From Candidatus Aegiribacteria sp. (lineage in GTDB: Bacteria > Fermentibacterota > Fermentibacteria > Fermentibacterales > Fermentibacteraceae), in the NCBI GenBank assembly GCA_021107345.1, contig JAIOSX010000162.1, positions 1-5,463 of the forward strand: 5,463 bases of DNA, given 5' to 3'. Positions 1 through 5,261 of this stretch are shown piece by piece. The position numbers were made by a program, and so were the translations under genes. Every line of letters starts with the position of its first letter. Positions within the stretch are counted from its first letter, which is position 1. The notes beneath the pieces were generated by a model. That model was given only the letters and a program-made list of their open reading frames with translations. It ran no database searches and was not told the origin of the DNA.

Positions 1-189
1 CACGGGAGGAACCATCCACATCAGGAGAGTCTCTTCATCCAAACCCTCAACCTCCTGGTCAGTAGCCCGTGGCGTAGACGTAACCGGTCAGAGAGTGGCA
101 GAGGGTCTCCCCCCCGTGTGAGATGTACGGTGTACTGCTCTTCCACGACCTCTTCTTGTGCGCCTGAACTGGTTGAAGATAGAAAATAA
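1..189 (+). other. Unassigned left flank; possible 3' end of a convergent gene
   Basis: This stretch lies beyond the pfkA hairpin and I do not recognise it. Plus frame 1 is open from the window edge to a TAA at 187-189, giving 62 residues. The translation is rich in Arg, Ser and Cys, does not look like a typical globular protein and shows no motif I know. The minus strand is also open over 21-209, but its ATG would lie inside the hairpin, which makes that reading doubtful. A second minus frame is open from about 89 to the edge and gives an acidic, more protein-like segment. In favour of a plus-strand gene, its stop lies just 3 nt before the hairpin, as expected for two convergent genes sharing one terminator. 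A run of seven C residues occurs at 109-115. Noncoding DNA or a decayed gene is equally possible. Confidence 0.2.
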
Positions 190-267
190 ATGGGGGCCGG
201 ACCTAACATTTAAACATTCGTTACCGGTGTTATCAAGACAAAATGTTTAGATGTTAGGCCCGGCCCC
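179..267 (-). terminator. Large hairpin terminator after pfkA
   Basis: Two arms, 193-218 and 242-267, form a 26-bp inverted repeat with only two imperfect positions (201/259 and 210/250) around a 23-nt loop. Read on the minus strand, the hairpin begins one base after the pfkA stop. Its outer stem is GC-rich (GGGGCCGG) and it is followed by a T-rich tract at 190-179. This is the layout of an intrinsic terminator and would end the whole operon. The stem is longer than most terminators. In the plus direction no T-run follows the stem, so it should terminate best for the minus strand. An alternative reading as a recombination site or small mobile palindrome is discussed in the findings. Confidence 0.7.
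193..267. repeat. 26-bp imperfect inverted repeat
   Basis: The left arm 193-218 pairs with the right arm 242-267, position by position (coordinates of paired bases sum to 460). On the minus-strand RNA the imperfect position 201/259 would be a G-U wobble and 210/250 a C-A mismatch; on the plus strand the roles swap. The loop 219-241 contains the small palindrome ACCGGT at 223-228. The repeat is counted here as a DNA feature separately from its likely terminator role. Confidence 0.9.
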
Positions 268-268
268 G

Positions 269-1231
269 CTAAAGGTTCTCGGAGAGGGTTATAAGCAGGG
301 GGTCGAGCTGTTTGCGTTTTGTCCAGGAATCCTGCAGCGGGTATCTTGTAATGTTGCTGTTGATTTCCCCGACCATGCAGGGCCATGCTCCTTCAAGAAG
401 CGCATCAACCGATGCCCAGCCCAGTTTGGAAGCTAATACGCGGTCAGCCGTTGTCGGAGAACCTCCCCGCTGAACATGTCCCAATACGGTAATCCTGCTT
501 TTAAGACCTGACATATCCTCGATCTTCCGGGCGATCTCAAAAGCGTTCCCCGCTTCGTCTCCCTCTGCCACAACAAGGATATTCGAAGTTCTGCCCCTGC
601 TGATCCTATCCTTAACCTTATCGCATATTCTTGTGAGGTCAGTTACCGTCTCCGGGATGAGAACAGCCTCGGCACCTGCCCCGACACCAACTTCCAGTGC
701 GATGAATCCTGCGGATCTTCCCATGACCTCAACTATAAAGAGCCTGTCATGAGCAGCTGCGGTATCTCTAACTTTATCTATTGCATCAAGGGCGGTATTA
801 ACCGCAGTATCAAAACCAATGGTCAGATCAGTACCCCATAGATCGTTATCAATGGTTGCCGGTACACCTGCGACAGGTAGCGCATATTCGGTTGCAAGGG
901 CATCGGCTCCCCTGAAACTGCCGTCTCCGCCTATTACTACAAGACCTTCTACTTCACGCTTTTTTAAATTCGCTGCAGCTTTGCCGCGGCCTTCGAATGT
1001 AAGGAACCTCTCACTTCTTGCCGTATGGAGTATGGTTCCTCCGCGCTGGATGATATTGCTGACATCTGAAGATTCCAGTCTAACAAAGTCGTTGTCTATC
1101 AGACCTTCAAACCCTTTTCTTACGCCGAATATGAAAAGGCCACAGTTAAGAGCTCTTCTTACTGTGGCCCTTATGCAGGCGTTCATTCCAGGGGAATCAC
1201 CCCCGCTGGTCAAAACAGCTATTTTTTTCAA
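269..1231 (-). CDS. pfkA: ATP-dependent 6-phosphofructokinase
   Basis: Phosphorylates fructose 6-phosphate to fructose 1,6-bisphosphate in the cytoplasm, the committed step of glycolysis. The 320 residues equal the length of E. coli PfkA. Visible motifs are the nucleotide loop LTSGGDSPGMNA (7-18), GGDGS (101-105), TIDND (126-130) with catalytic Asp128, VEVMGR (167-172), VAEGD (221-225) and LGHVQRGGSP (250-259). Gly104 is the residue typical of ATP users, whereas PPi-dependent relatives carry Asp there. Ala125 replaces the Gly usually found before TIDND; PPi enzymes have Lys there, so ATP use remains the better prediction. The start is TTG: an in-frame stop lies upstream with no ATG, GTG or TTG between, and TTG gives the canonical MKKIAVLTSGGD N-terminus. 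I see no good Shine-Dalgarno sequence. It lies 16 nt after rplQ, so it is probably translated from the same mRNA. Confidence 0.96.
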   Translation of the reverse strand: MKKIAVLTSGGDSPGMNACIRATVRRALNCGLFIFGVRKGFEGLIDNDFVRLESSDVSNIIQRGGTILHTARSERFLTFEGRGKAAANLKKREVEGLVVIGGDGSFRGADALATEYALPVAGVPATIDNDLWGTDLTIGFDTAVNTALDAIDKVRDTAAAHDRLFIVEVMGRSAGFIALEVGVGAGAEAVLIPETVTDLTRICDKVKDRISRGRTSNILVVAEGDEAGNAFEIARKIEDMSGLKSRITVLGHVQRGGSPTTADRVLASKLGWASVDALLEGAWPCMVGEINSNITRYPLQDSWTKRKQLDPLLITLSENL

Positions 1232-1247
1232 GCTTTTGCCGCAAACG

Positions 1248-1637
1248 CTACTTGCTTTTGCTGTCTGAAGAGAATTCTACCGGCGAATCAACCAGTTCAA
1301 GAATGCATGCTTCAGCGGCATCACCTTTTCTGGGTCCAAGCTTGAGAATACGGGTATAACCACCATTACGGTCCGCATAACGGGGTCCCAGCTCGTTGAA
1401 GAGTTTCTGAACCGTTTTACTTCCGTAAACGTATCCGGCTACTTGCCTTCTTGCATGAACCGAGTCTTTTCTGCCCTTTGTAATTATCTTCTCTGCTGCA
1501 CTTCGTGCGGCTTTTGCCCGCGCAAGGCTGGTTGTGATCCTCTCTTCCAGTATCAGAGATGTAACAAGGCTGCGAAGCATTCTTCTTCTTGCTTCCGGCT
1601 TCCTGCCCAGCTTGGCGATTTTATTTCTGTGACGCAT
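1248..1637 (-). CDS. rplQ: 50S ribosomal protein L17
   Basis: Structural protein of the large ribosomal subunit, located near the exit side of the peptide tunnel. The 129 residues are within the usual bacterial range. The basic N-terminus, MRHRNKIAKLGRKPEARRR (1-19), is the family signature. It is followed by the conserved helical segment around ITTSLARAKA (34-43) and the C-terminal block RNGGYTRILKLGPRKGDAA (90-108). The last 15 or so residues are a Ser/Lys-rich tail of low conservation. ATG start with GGGAG about 8-9 nt upstream. It lies 24 nt after rpoA, the standard alpha-operon order, and 16 nt before pfkA. Confidence 0.98.
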   Translation of the reverse strand: MRHRNKIAKLGRKPEARRRMLRSLVTSLILEERITTSLARAKAARSAAEKIITKGRKDSVHARRQVAGYVYGSKTVQKLFNELGPRYADRNGGYTRILKLGPRKGDAAEACILELVDSPVEFSSDSKSK

Positions 1638-1661
1638 ATCAGTTCTCCCGATGACTTGATG

Positions 1662-2612
1662 TCATTCGTCTATTAATAGATTCTGCTTCTTGAGAACCTC
1701 GTTTACGGTATCCAGAGAAGAGGGACCAAATCCACCGATCTTCAGAATATCCGCGCTTTTTGTTTCAAGCAGATCGTTTACCGTTTTGATTCCTGCCGAT
1801 TTCAGAACATTGGCTATCCTGGTAGGAATATCAGTATCATCAATTCCAAAAGACAGGAAATCATTCTTACTGTCCTTCTCCTCACTAATAAGATCAGGCT
1901 TCTCCTCCGGTTCCAATCCGTCTGGTATCATCTGAAGATGTTGAGTGATGATTTCACAGGCTTTATTTACCGCTTCTTTCGGGTCGATGCTTCCATCGGT
2001 TATTATATCCATAATAAGATGATCGAAATCAGTTCTGTCGCCAACCCTGGCGCTCTTCACCTGGAAGTTAACCTTTCTGACCGGGCAGAACCATGAATCC
2101 AGAAGTATAGTCCCGGCCTTTTCTTCCTTTCCGTGAATACTCCATTCATCGGCTGGGATAAAACCTTTTCCTTTCTCAACAGTTATCTCCATGGAAAGCT
2201 TCCCAGAACCATCCAGTTGTGCTATTTCCTGATCTTCGTTGATAACCTTCAGATACTTGTCACATGTGAGATCTCTGCCTGTGAATTTACCCTGTTCGGA
2301 AACGTTCAGGCTGACACTACCCTTTTCCTCTCCCTGGAGATTGAAAACTAGAGATTTTACATTGAGAACCAGTTCAGTTACGTCCTGAACCACTCCGGGG
2401 ATTGTAGAAAACTGATGCTCAACTCCTTCTATCGAAAGAGAGACCGGTGCAAAACCCTCAAGTAAGGAAAGGAGCACTCTTCTAAGGGAATTACCCAGTG
2501 TCCGTCCAAAACCTCTTTCCAGTGGAGTGATCTCAAGCCTCCCGAACTTATCGGAGAGAGAATCTTCCTCCCATTTGATCATATCCGGAAGATATAAACT
2601 CTTGTATAACAC
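1662..2612 (-). CDS. rpoA: DNA-directed RNA polymerase subunit alpha
   Basis: Alpha subunit: its N-terminal domain dimerises and scaffolds beta and beta-prime, and its C-terminal domain contacts DNA UP elements and activators. The alpha-NTD core includes PLERGFGRTLGNSLRRVLL (30-48) with Arg44-Arg45, VVQDVTELVLNVKSL (74-88) and the HLIMDIITDGSIDP stretch (198-211). An acidic linker covers about 233-257. The alpha-CTD (about 255-312) keeps Arg265, Asn268, Lys291, Gly296 and Ser299 at exactly E. coli numbering. Lys297-Lys298 are replaced by Pro-Ser. I chose the GTG at 2612, not the TTG at 2636. The GTG has GGAGG 8 nt upstream, the TTG has no Shine-Dalgarno, and the GTG start gives a 316-residue protein whose N-terminus (LYKSLYLPD) resembles short RpoA N-termini of other phyla. 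It lies 63 nt after rpsK. Confidence 0.96.
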   Translation of the reverse strand: MLYKSLYLPDMIKWEEDSLSDKFGRLEITPLERGFGRTLGNSLRRVLLSLLEGFAPVSLSIEGVEHQFSTIPGVVQDVTELVLNVKSLVFNLQGEEKGSVSLNVSEQGKFTGRDLTCDKYLKVINEDQEIAQLDGSGKLSMEITVEKGKGFIPADEWSIHGKEEKAGTILLDSWFCPVRKVNFQVKSARVGDRTDFDHLIMDIITDGSIDPKEAVNKACEIITQHLQMIPDGLEPEEKPDLISEEKDSKNDFLSFGIDDTDIPTRIANVLKSAGIKTVNDLLETKSADILKIGGFGPSSLDTVNEVLKKQNLLIDE

Positions 2613-2620
2613 CTGATACT

Positions 2621-2625
2621 CCTCC
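2621..2625 (-). promoter_or_regulatory. Ribosome binding site deciding the rpoA start
   Basis: GGAGG on the minus strand, 8 nt before the GTG at 2612-2610. It lies inside the longer reading frame that begins at the TTG at 2636, so that TTG is probably not the true start. Confidence 0.8.
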
Positions 2626-2675
2626 CAGGTTAGCAACCCGGATGTGTTAAGCCCCTAGAGGGCTATTAATTCATA

Positions 2676-3089
2676 CTAGCCGCGTCTGCGACGCTTTGAT
2701 GGACGACACCCGTTATGCGGTATACTGGTTTGATCCTTGATTGCTGTTACCTCAAGATTTGTTGACTGAAGAGCCCTGACTGCGGCTTCCCGTCCTGACC
2801 CGGGTCCTCTGACCCAGATCTCGACTTTCTTCAATCCCGCTTCGATTGCCTTCTCAGCCGCCTGAACCGCTGCCTGCCCGGAGGCGAATGCGGTTCCCTT
2901 TCTTGTTCCTTTAACTCCGGTGGTTCCACCGCTTGCCCAGGTAATAACATTACCATTTCTATCAGTTATTGTTATCATCGTATTATTGAACGAGGATTTT
3001 ACATGAGCTATACCATGTACATCCGTTACCTTCAACGTCTTCTTCTTAGTTGTCTTTTTACTACCCTTCGCCTTAACTCCTTTTGGCAC
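2676..3089 (-). CDS. rpsK: 30S ribosomal protein S11
   Basis: Small-subunit platform protein that contacts 16S rRNA near the mRNA exit and E site. The 137 residues are slightly longer than the common length of about 129. The extra length is mainly in a Lys-rich N-terminal tail (1-20). Family blocks are [12 protein letters not shown] (26-37), the [16 protein letters not shown] segment (51-66), [14 protein letters not shown] (94-107) and the basic end [14 protein letters not shown] (123-136). The start is GTG with AGGAGG 5 nt upstream, overlapping the TAG stop of rpsM, which suggests coupled translation. In many bacteria rpsD follows; here rpoA does. Confidence 0.98.
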   Translation of the reverse strand: MPKGVKAKGSKKTTKKKTLKVTDVHGIAHVKSSFNNTMITITDRNGNVITWASGGTTGVKGTRKGTAFASGQAAVQAAEKAIEAGLKKVEIWVRGPGSGREAAVRALQSTNLEVTAIKDQTSIPHNGCRPSKRRRRG

Positions 3090-3094
3090 AGCTG

Positions 3095-3100
3095 CCTCCT
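3095..3100 (-). promoter_or_regulatory. rpsK ribosome binding site overlapping the rpsM stop
   Basis: AGGAGG on the minus strand, 5 nt before the GTG start of rpsK. It shares bases with the TAG stop codon of rpsM (3101-3099), so ribosomes ending on rpsM stop directly on the next initiation site. Confidence 0.8.
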
Positions 3101-3464
3101 AACGAGCTTTCTTACGCCCGAATTTGGGTCCTTTACTGGTACGAGCGTTCGTACGTGTCCTCTGGCCTCGGACCGGGAGTCCTCTGCGATGCCGAAGGCC
3201 GCGATAGCACCGGATATCCATAAGCCTCTTTTTGTTCATGTTCACTTCAGCCCTCAATGCACCTTCAACCTTGTATTCAGCATCGATGACTTTTCTGAGA
3301 GCGGCTACTTCTGTTTCCGTAAGATCATCTGTTTTGACGTTGAAATCTATTCCCGCCTTCTCAAGAATATCTCTTGAGGAAGCCAGACCTATTCCATAAA
3401 TATATGGCAGCGCATAAAGAATATGCTTTTTAGGTGGAAGATCAATTCCTGCGATTCTTGCCAC
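3099..3464 (-). CDS. rpsM: 30S ribosomal protein S13
   Basis: Head protein of the small subunit; it forms bridges to the large subunit and its basic tail reaches the P-site tRNA. The 121 residues match the usual length. The N-terminus [13 protein letters not shown] (1-13), the helix-two-turn-helix region with YGIGLASS (23-30), the [19 protein letters not shown] block (85-103) and the basic tail [10 protein letters not shown] (105-114) are all present. The start is GTG with GGAGG 6 nt upstream. It lies 31 nt after rpmJ and 9 nt before rpsK. Confidence 0.98.
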   Translation of the reverse strand: MARIAGIDLPPKKHILYALPYIYGIGLASSRDILEKAGIDFNVKTDDLTETEVAALRKVIDAEYKVEGALRAEVNMNKKRLMDIRCYRGLRHRRGLPVRGQRTRTNARTSKGPKFGRKKAR

Positions 3465-3470
3465 TGATTA

Positions 3471-3475
3471 CCTCC
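3471..3475 (-). promoter_or_regulatory. rpsM ribosome binding site
   Basis: GGAGG on the minus strand, 6 nt before the GTG start of rpsM. It supports the GTG as the initiation codon. The 31-nt rpmJ-rpsM gap is too short for an E. coli-like S4-binding pseudoknot leader. Confidence 0.75.
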
Positions 3476-3495
3476 ATAATTGCCTTGATCTCGTT

Positions 3496-3612
3496 TTATC
3501 CCTGTCTTTGTTTGTGCTTTGGGTTACGGGAACAGATTACATGAACCCTCCCGCGTCTTCTAATAATTCTGCAGTATTCACAGAGCTTTTTGACTGATCT
3601 GCGTACCTTCAT
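3496..3612 (-). CDS. rpmJ: 50S ribosomal protein L36 (zinc-binding form)
   Basis: Small protein of the large subunit, bound within 23S rRNA. The minus strand from ATG at 3612 to TAA at 3498-3496 encodes 38 residues beginning [20 protein letters not shown], a clear L36. The zinc-ribbon ligands Cys11, Cys14, Cys27 and His33 are all present, so this is the zinc-containing (C+) form. It sits 10 nt after infA, with a GAGG about 8 nt upstream that overlaps the infA stop, and 31 nt before rpsM. The infA-rpmJ-rpsM order is classical. The gene is short enough to be missed by length-filtered gene finding. Confidence 0.97.
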   Translation of the reverse strand: MKVRRSVKKLCEYCRIIRRRGRVHVICSRNPKHKQRQG

Positions 3613-3622
3613 TGTTCGATCC

Positions 3623-3841
3623 TCACTTATACCTGTAAGTAATACGACCACGGTTCAGGTCGTATGGTGAGAGCTCAACCGTTACCCTATCACCTATCAG
3701 AATCCGTATATTGTTCATTCGCATTTTGCCAGATATGTAACAGAGTGCTACATGTCCATTCATTCCATCAAGTTCAACACGGCACTGATAATTCGGCAAC
3801 GTATCAACTACGGTTCCATCTTTTGGAACATTCTTAGCCAC
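3623..3841 (-). CDS. infA: Translation initiation factor IF-1
   Basis: Single S1/OB-fold protein that binds the 30S A site and assists IF-2 and IF-3 in start selection. The 72 residues are the usual length. Conserved parts are GTVVDTLPN (9-17), RVEL (21-24), [13 protein letters not shown] (36-48), [13 protein letters not shown] (50-62) and RGRITYRYK (64-72). Compared with common IF-1 sequences, the segment before GTVV is about three residues shorter. The loop after RVEL is about two residues longer, and the residues before ISGKMR are Cys-Tyr where Ala-His is typical. The start is GTG, preceded by an AGAGAGG sequence ending 7 nt upstream. It lies 49 nt after map. Confidence 0.96.
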   Translation of the reverse strand: MAKNVPKDGTVVDTLPNYQCRVELDGMNGHVALCYISGKMRMNNIRILIGDRVTVELSPYDLNRGRITYRYK

Positions 3842-3848
3842 TGTTAAT

Positions 3849-3855
3849 CCTCTCT
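3849..3855 (-). promoter_or_regulatory. infA ribosome binding site
   Basis: AGAGAGG on the minus strand, 7 nt before the GTG at 3841. It supports that codon as the infA start in the absence of a nearby in-frame ATG. Confidence 0.65.
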
Positions 3856-3890
3856 AATTGTAACAGAACGCATATCATTGGTAATTATCA

Positions 3891-4634
3891 TCATGCCGTC
3901 AATATCAGCGGTTCGGAACCGCGTACAACAATAGAGTGTTCGGCATGAGCAGAGAGGCTACCATCAGCGGTAACTACGGTCCAGTTATCCTGCAGTGTAT
4001 TGACTCTGTATCCACCGATATTAATCATCGGTTCGATGGCCAGAGCAAGACCCTCTGTAAGCTTCATGCCCCTTCCCGCTCTTCCGAAATTAGGTACCTG
4101 GGGTGGTTCGTGGAGTTTTCTGCCGATACCATGACCCACAAGTGCCCTGACAACACTGAATCCCTGGGCTTCCACATGATTCTGAATCACTGAACCAATA
4201 TCGCCCAGAGTGTTTCCCGGCCTGGCGGTTTCGATGCCCTTGTCCCGTGCTTCGTAAACCGTTTTGACCAGCAGCATTGCCCGAGGATCAGCCAGCCCGA
4301 TAACTACTGTATCGGCAGCGTCTCCATGATAACCTTCCTTAAAGGCTCCGACATCTATGCTGACAATATCTCCATTCGTCACTATACGCCTGGCGGAAGG
4401 AATGCCATGCACAACCTCATGGTTGACTGAAACACATACTGCCGCTGGAAAACCGTTGTAGCCAAGGAACGAAGGTAACGCCCCCTCGGCTTCGATTACT
4501 TTTCTGCCAACAGCTTCGATCTCCATCGTAGAAACTCCCGGTTCAATGAAGGACTTCATTTCTTCAAGAGCAAGTCTGACTATTCTGCCGGATTCCTTCA
4601 TGAGATCGATATCCCCGCCGGTAATTATGCCCAT
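3891..4634 (-). CDS. map: Methionine aminopeptidase, type I
   Basis: Cytoplasmic metalloprotease that removes the initiator methionine from nascent proteins when the second residue is small. The 247 residues form a complete pita-bread fold enzyme without the N-terminal extension or type II insert. The active site is intact: substrate His76 in HGIPS, and metal ligands Asp94, Asp105, His168, Glu201 and Glu232, plus His175. Every one lies exactly three positions before its E. coli counterpart. Motifs are SIDVGAFKEGYHGD (92-105), GHGIGRKLHEPPQVPNFG (167-184), IEPM (200-203) and AHAEHS (229-234). The ATG start overlaps the last 10 nt of adk, implying translational coupling. The adk-map-infA order is common in bacterial r-protein operons. 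Confidence 0.98.
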   Translation of the reverse strand: MGIITGGDIDLMKESGRIVRLALEEMKSFIEPGVSTMEIEAVGRKVIEAEGALPSFLGYNGFPAAVCVSVNHEVVHGIPSARRIVTNGDIVSIDVGAFKEGYHGDAADTVVIGLADPRAMLLVKTVYEARDKGIETARPGNTLGDIGSVIQNHVEAQGFSVVRALVGHGIGRKLHEPPQVPNFGRAGRGMKLTEGLALAIEPMINIGGYRVNTLQDNWTVVTADGSLSAHAEHSIVVRGSEPLILTA

Positions 4635-5260
4635 GTCTGCAGCTCTTTTCTGATTCCTTCATTCACCTGATCTACCGTACCGAAACCATCGATCTCAATA
4701 AACCTGTTTTCGTAGAACTTCAGAAGGCGTATCTTGAGATTGTGGTACTGTTCAAGCCTGAATTTAATTACATCCAGACTGTCATCGACTCGTCTGATGA
4801 AAACCTGACCGCAAACCGGACATGCACTACCTTCTTTGGAACTGTCATCGTTCATCTTTCGGCTACCACTCGGGCAGTTGCACACGAGTCTTCCGGCAAG
4901 CCTTCTGAAGACCTCCTCATTCGAAATCTGCAGGAAAACCGCTCCGGATAATGGTTTCCCCTTGATCTCAAGGAATTTATCAATGTATTCCGCCTGCGCC
5001 AGATTCCTTGGATACCCGTCGAGAAGGAAGTCACTGACGTTCTCTATCCTATTCAGAACCTCTTTGTTAACTATCTCGTCGCTTACGAGATGTCCCAATT
5101 CAACCTGTCTGCGTATGTGATTCCCCAACTCTGAACCACTTTCAATCTCTTCTCGGAAAAGCATACCTGTTGAAATATGCTGCAGGCCGAAGTAGGAGGA
5201 TATTTTATCCGCCTGTGTGCCCTTTCCGGAGCCTGGTGGTCCAAAGAAGGTTATCCGCAT
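4625..5260 (-). CDS. adk: Adenylate kinase, long form with Cys-type LID
   Basis: Interconverts ATP + AMP and 2 ADP, keeping adenine nucleotides in balance. The 211 residues fit the long bacterial form. Visible are the P-loop GPPGSGKGT (7-15), the AMP-binding STG (30-32) with Arg36, DGYPRN (81-86) with Arg85, the LID start GRLVC (123-127), the R-V-D-D motif (157-160) and Arg168. The LID carries four Cys (127, 129, 147, 150), so it probably binds zinc. The first pair is CxC instead of the usual CxxC, and the Asp usually following STG is Met33. ATG start 1 nt after the secY stop; the AAGG in the secY tail can serve as the Shine-Dalgarno sequence. The end overlaps map by 10 nt. Confidence 0.97.
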   Translation of the reverse strand: MRITFFGPPGSGKGTQADKISSYFGLQHISTGMLFREEIESGSELGNHIRRQVELGHLVSDEIVNKEVLNRIENVSDFLLDGYPRNLAQAEYIDKFLEIKGKPLSGAVFLQISNEEVFRRLAGRLVCNCPSGSRKMNDDSSKEGSACPVCGQVFIRRVDDSLDVIKFRLEQYHNLKIRLLKFYENRFIEIDGFGTVDQVNEGIRKELQTWA

Positions 5261-5261
5261 G

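Noticed and set aside
21..209. 62-residue minus-strand frame beginning MLGPAP
   Set aside because: Its ATG lies inside the terminator hairpin and no ribosome binding site is visible. A plus-strand frame starting at 251 begins with the same residues only because of the inverted repeat.
187..273. TAAA direct repeats (187-190 and 270-273) flanking the hairpin, like a target duplication of a miniature mobile element
   Set aside because: Four A/T bases recur easily by chance, the ends just inside are not symmetrical, and pfkA has its full normal length with no sign of insertion.
819..1268. 149-residue open frame on the plus strand opposite pfkA
   Set aside because: It is antisense to a well-conserved gene, has no recognisable motif, and its composition is that of a reading shadow.
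2650..2664. Small hairpin AGCCC/GGGCT between rpsK and rpoA
   Set aside because: Only five to six pairs, no T-run after it, and rpoA and rplQ must be expressed downstream. It could be an mRNA processing site, but nothing supports that.
3465..3495. Possible S4-binding pseudoknot leader before rpsM
   Set aside because: The gap is only 31 nt and contains just a weak ATTA/TAAT pairing around the Shine-Dalgarno sequence.
3857..3883. Promoter-like TACAAT with TTACCA 16 nt upstream, in the map-infA gap (minus strand)
   Set aside because: Transcription would begin about 9 nt before the infA start and remove most of its Shine-Dalgarno sequence. The -35 match is weak, and cotranscription from upstream explains infA.
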